From NCBI RefSeq assembly GCF_020329435.1, contig NZ_JAGKJK010000001.1:434001-498000 (forward strand): DNA of 64,000 bases. Reading direction: 5' to 3'. This DNA comes from Bradyrhizobium hereditatis. GTDB lineage: Bacteria; Pseudomonadota; Alphaproteobacteria; Rhizobiales; Xanthobacteraceae. The position numbers and the translations under genes are program-made. The notes beneath the pieces are model-generated. The model saw only the letters and a program-made list of their open reading frames with translations, ran no database searches and was not told the DNA's origin. Positions within the stretch are counted from its first letter, which is position 1. Each line of letters starts with the position of its first letter. Positions 62,524-64,000 of the stretch are shown in pieces.

Positions 62524-63934
62524 GCCGGAGGTAAAGGAGGACGCGAAGACGACGCGCAGGCGTGTCGCGCGCGGCATTGGCCGGCGAATGGTGTCGCTCA
62601 CGATCACGCTGTTGATCCTCGGCGGGCTCGGCTATCTCGGCTGGAACGCATATCAGCAGAAGCCGACCGGCCGCGGTGGCCCGGGCGCGCGCCCCGATCT
62701 GCCGGTGCCGGTGCTGGCGGCGATGCCGCGCATCCAGGATGTCCCGGTCTATCTCGACGCAGTCGGCTCGGTCCGTGCGCTCAACACGGTGACCGTGCGC
62801 TCCCAGGTCGATGGCAAGCTGATCAAGGTGAATTTCGTCGAGGGCCAGGACGTCAAGCAAGGCGACGTGCTGGCCGAGATCGATCCTGTGATCTACCAGG
62901 CGCAGTACGATCAGGCGGTGGCGAAGAAGGCGCAGGATGAAGCGCTGCTCGCCAACCAGAAGCTCGATCTGGCGCGCTACCAGCAGCTTGCCGCGTCGAA
63001 TGCCGGTTCCAAGCAGCAGGCCGATACGCAGCGTGCGATGGTCGCCCAGCAGGAAGCGCTGGTGCAGGCCGACCAGGCCGCGATCGACAACGCGAAGGCG
63101 ATGCTTGGCTACACCAAGATCATCGCGCCGCTAACGGGGCGCGCCGGCCTGCGCCAGGTCGATCAGGGCAACATCATCCGCTCGACCGATGCGACCGGTC
63201 TCGTCATCCTGACGCAATTGCAGCCGATTGCGGTGCAGTTCAGTCTGCCGCAACAGCAGATCGTCCGGGTCAACGCCGCGGCGGCCAAGGGCCCGCTTTC
63301 GGTTGATGTGTTCGGCAACGACGGCGTGACCGTGATCGACACCGGCACGCTCAAGGGCATCGACAACCAGGTCGATCCGACCACCGGCACGCTGAAGCTG
63401 AAAGCCGAATTTCCGAATGCAAAATTCCAGCTCTGGCCGGGACAGTTCGTCAATGTGCGGCTCAAGGTCGAAACGCTGGAGAAGGCCATCGTGGTGCCGA
63501 CATCCGCCGTGCAACGCGGTCCTATAGGCACGTTCAGCTACGTGATCGGCCCTGACAATGTCGCGACCGCAAAACCCGTTGTGGTGACGCAGCAGAACGA
63601 GAACGACGCGGTGATCGCAAGCGGGCTTTCGACCTCCGACCGTGTCGTGACAACAGGCTTTGCCAATCTTTCCGACGGCGCCAAGGTCCTGATCGGCACC
63701 GACGATCGTGCGCCGACCGCCGACCTTGCGCCGCGCAAGCGCAGCCGCAGCCCCGATGCCAAAGCTGGTCAAGCCAAGGACGGCCAGGCCCAACAAGGCA
63801 AGGACGGTCAGGTCAGAGACGGACAGGGCGGCGAGCACCGCAGCCGGCGCGAGCGCGGCGAGGGCGATCAGAAAGGACAGACCGGTCCGGCACCGGCCGA
63901 GCCGGCGGGTGGCGCTGCGAAGTCGCAGCCGTGA
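62513..63934 (+). CDS. RND efflux periplasmic adaptor (MdtA-like membrane fusion protein)
   Basis: A 473-residue adaptor with one N-terminal membrane helix (residues about 26-46). It has a lipoyl half-motif (VDGKLIKVNFVEGQDVKQGD), a coiled-coil hairpin (about 110-170), the second half-lipoyl and beta-barrel domains. The C-terminal tail, Lys/Gln/Gly-rich and disordered (residues about 415-473), is unusual for the family. ATG 62513 follows GGAAAGG. Confidence 0.9.
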   Translation: MLFKPEVKEDAKTTRRRVARGIGRRMVSLTITLLILGGLGYLGWNAYQQKPTGRGGPGARPDLPVPVLAAMPRIQDVPVYLDAVGSVRALNTVTVRSQVDGKLIKVNFVEGQDVKQGDVLAEIDPVIYQAQYDQAVAKKAQDEALLANQKLDLARYQQLAASNAGSKQQADTQRAMVAQQEALVQADQAAIDNAKAMLGYTKIIAPLTGRAGLRQVDQGNIIRSTDATGLVILTQLQPIAVQFSLPQQQIVRVNAAAAKGPLSVDVFGNDGVTVIDTGTLKGIDNQVDPTTGTLKLKAEFPNAKFQLWPGQFVNVRLKVETLEKAIVVPTSAVQRGPIGTFSYVIGPDNVATAKPVVVTQQNENDAVIASGLSTSDRVVTTGFANLSDGAKVLIGTDDRAPTADLAPRKRSRSPDAKAGQAKDGQAQQGKDGQVRDGQGGEHRSRRERGEGDQKGQTGPAPAEPAGGAAKSQP

Positions 63935-63976
63935 CCGACGCACGCCTGACATGAATCTACAACTGAGGACGCAACC

Positions 63977-64000
63977 ATGAGCGTCTCCGAACCGTTCATC
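63977..64000 (+). CDS. RND efflux permease (3' partial, first 8 codons)
   Basis: ATG at 63977, with TGAGGA upstream, opens MSVSEPFI, the usual N-terminus of inner-membrane RND pump subunits of the MdtB/AcrB type. The gene continues past the window edge. The call rests on these few residues and on the adaptor gene immediately upstream. Confidence 0.6.

Noticed and set aside
1..64000. CRISPR arrays, insertion sequences with transposase, rRNA genes
   Set aside because: No regularly spaced repeats, no transposase-like protein and no rRNA sequence seen anywhere in the window.

Overview
The window looks like chromosome of a high-GC alphaproteobacterium, most likely Bradyrhizobium or a close relative. 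That rests on protein families seen here (a short H-NS-like protein, a DUF3551 protein, a pentapeptide MXKDX protein, a DUF6481 protein, AapJQMP, CpaBCDE) and on a dispersed palindromic repeat at 57452-57547 of a kind I associate with this genus. The assignment is by family recognition from memory, not by a search.

Layout. 1-3226: end of a leucine/isovalerate catabolic operon (mccA alpha subunit, cut by the window edge, then mvaB) and a small membrane protein. 3287-9104: a TRAP uptake system (dctQ-dctM-dctP) with a DapA-family lyase, a divergent GntR regulator with a near-ideal palindromic operator, and a second orphan DctP. 9377-16028: many small, mostly secreted or hypothetical proteins, with an H-NS-like protein, an RlpA-like protein and a PilZ protein. 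16128-25250: a probable genomic island of about 9 kb. It is bounded by a 15-bp direct repeat of the 3' end of a tRNA-Arg(TCT) gene, has a frameshifted tyrosine-recombinase remnant beside the tRNA, and carries glycan-type cargo (GT2, three methyltransferases, a polytopic membrane protein, an AsnB-type amidotransferase). 25631-32991: alpha-2-macroglobulin and PBP1C as a translationally coupled pair. 33069-36812: probable lipid A/undecaprenyl sugar modification genes (GT39, PAP2, GT2, LAB_N). 37013-44200: PilZ, a TadD-like lipoprotein, a short threonyl-tRNA synthetase without editing domain preceded by a threonine-rich leader peptide and terminator, and the cpaBCDE part of a Tad pilus locus. 44438-51390: a catabolic cluster (GntR, enoyl-CoA hydratase family, CaiB CoA-transferase, TctCBA transporter, PdxA family). 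51394-58975: cystathionine beta-lyase-like enzyme, AapJQMP general amino acid ABC transporter, a small DUF7660-like protein and a cysteine synthase. 59066-end: cyclopropane fatty acid synthase with a truncated flavoprotein upstream, then a tripartite RND efflux operon cut by the right edge.

The most interesting signals are the tRNA-Arg-bounded island and the editing-less ThrRS with its apparent threonine attenuator. Others worth a look are the GntR operator palindromes, an enoyl-CoA hydratase family protein lacking both catalytic glutamates, and the Tad locus that is interrupted at the point where cpaF would be expected.
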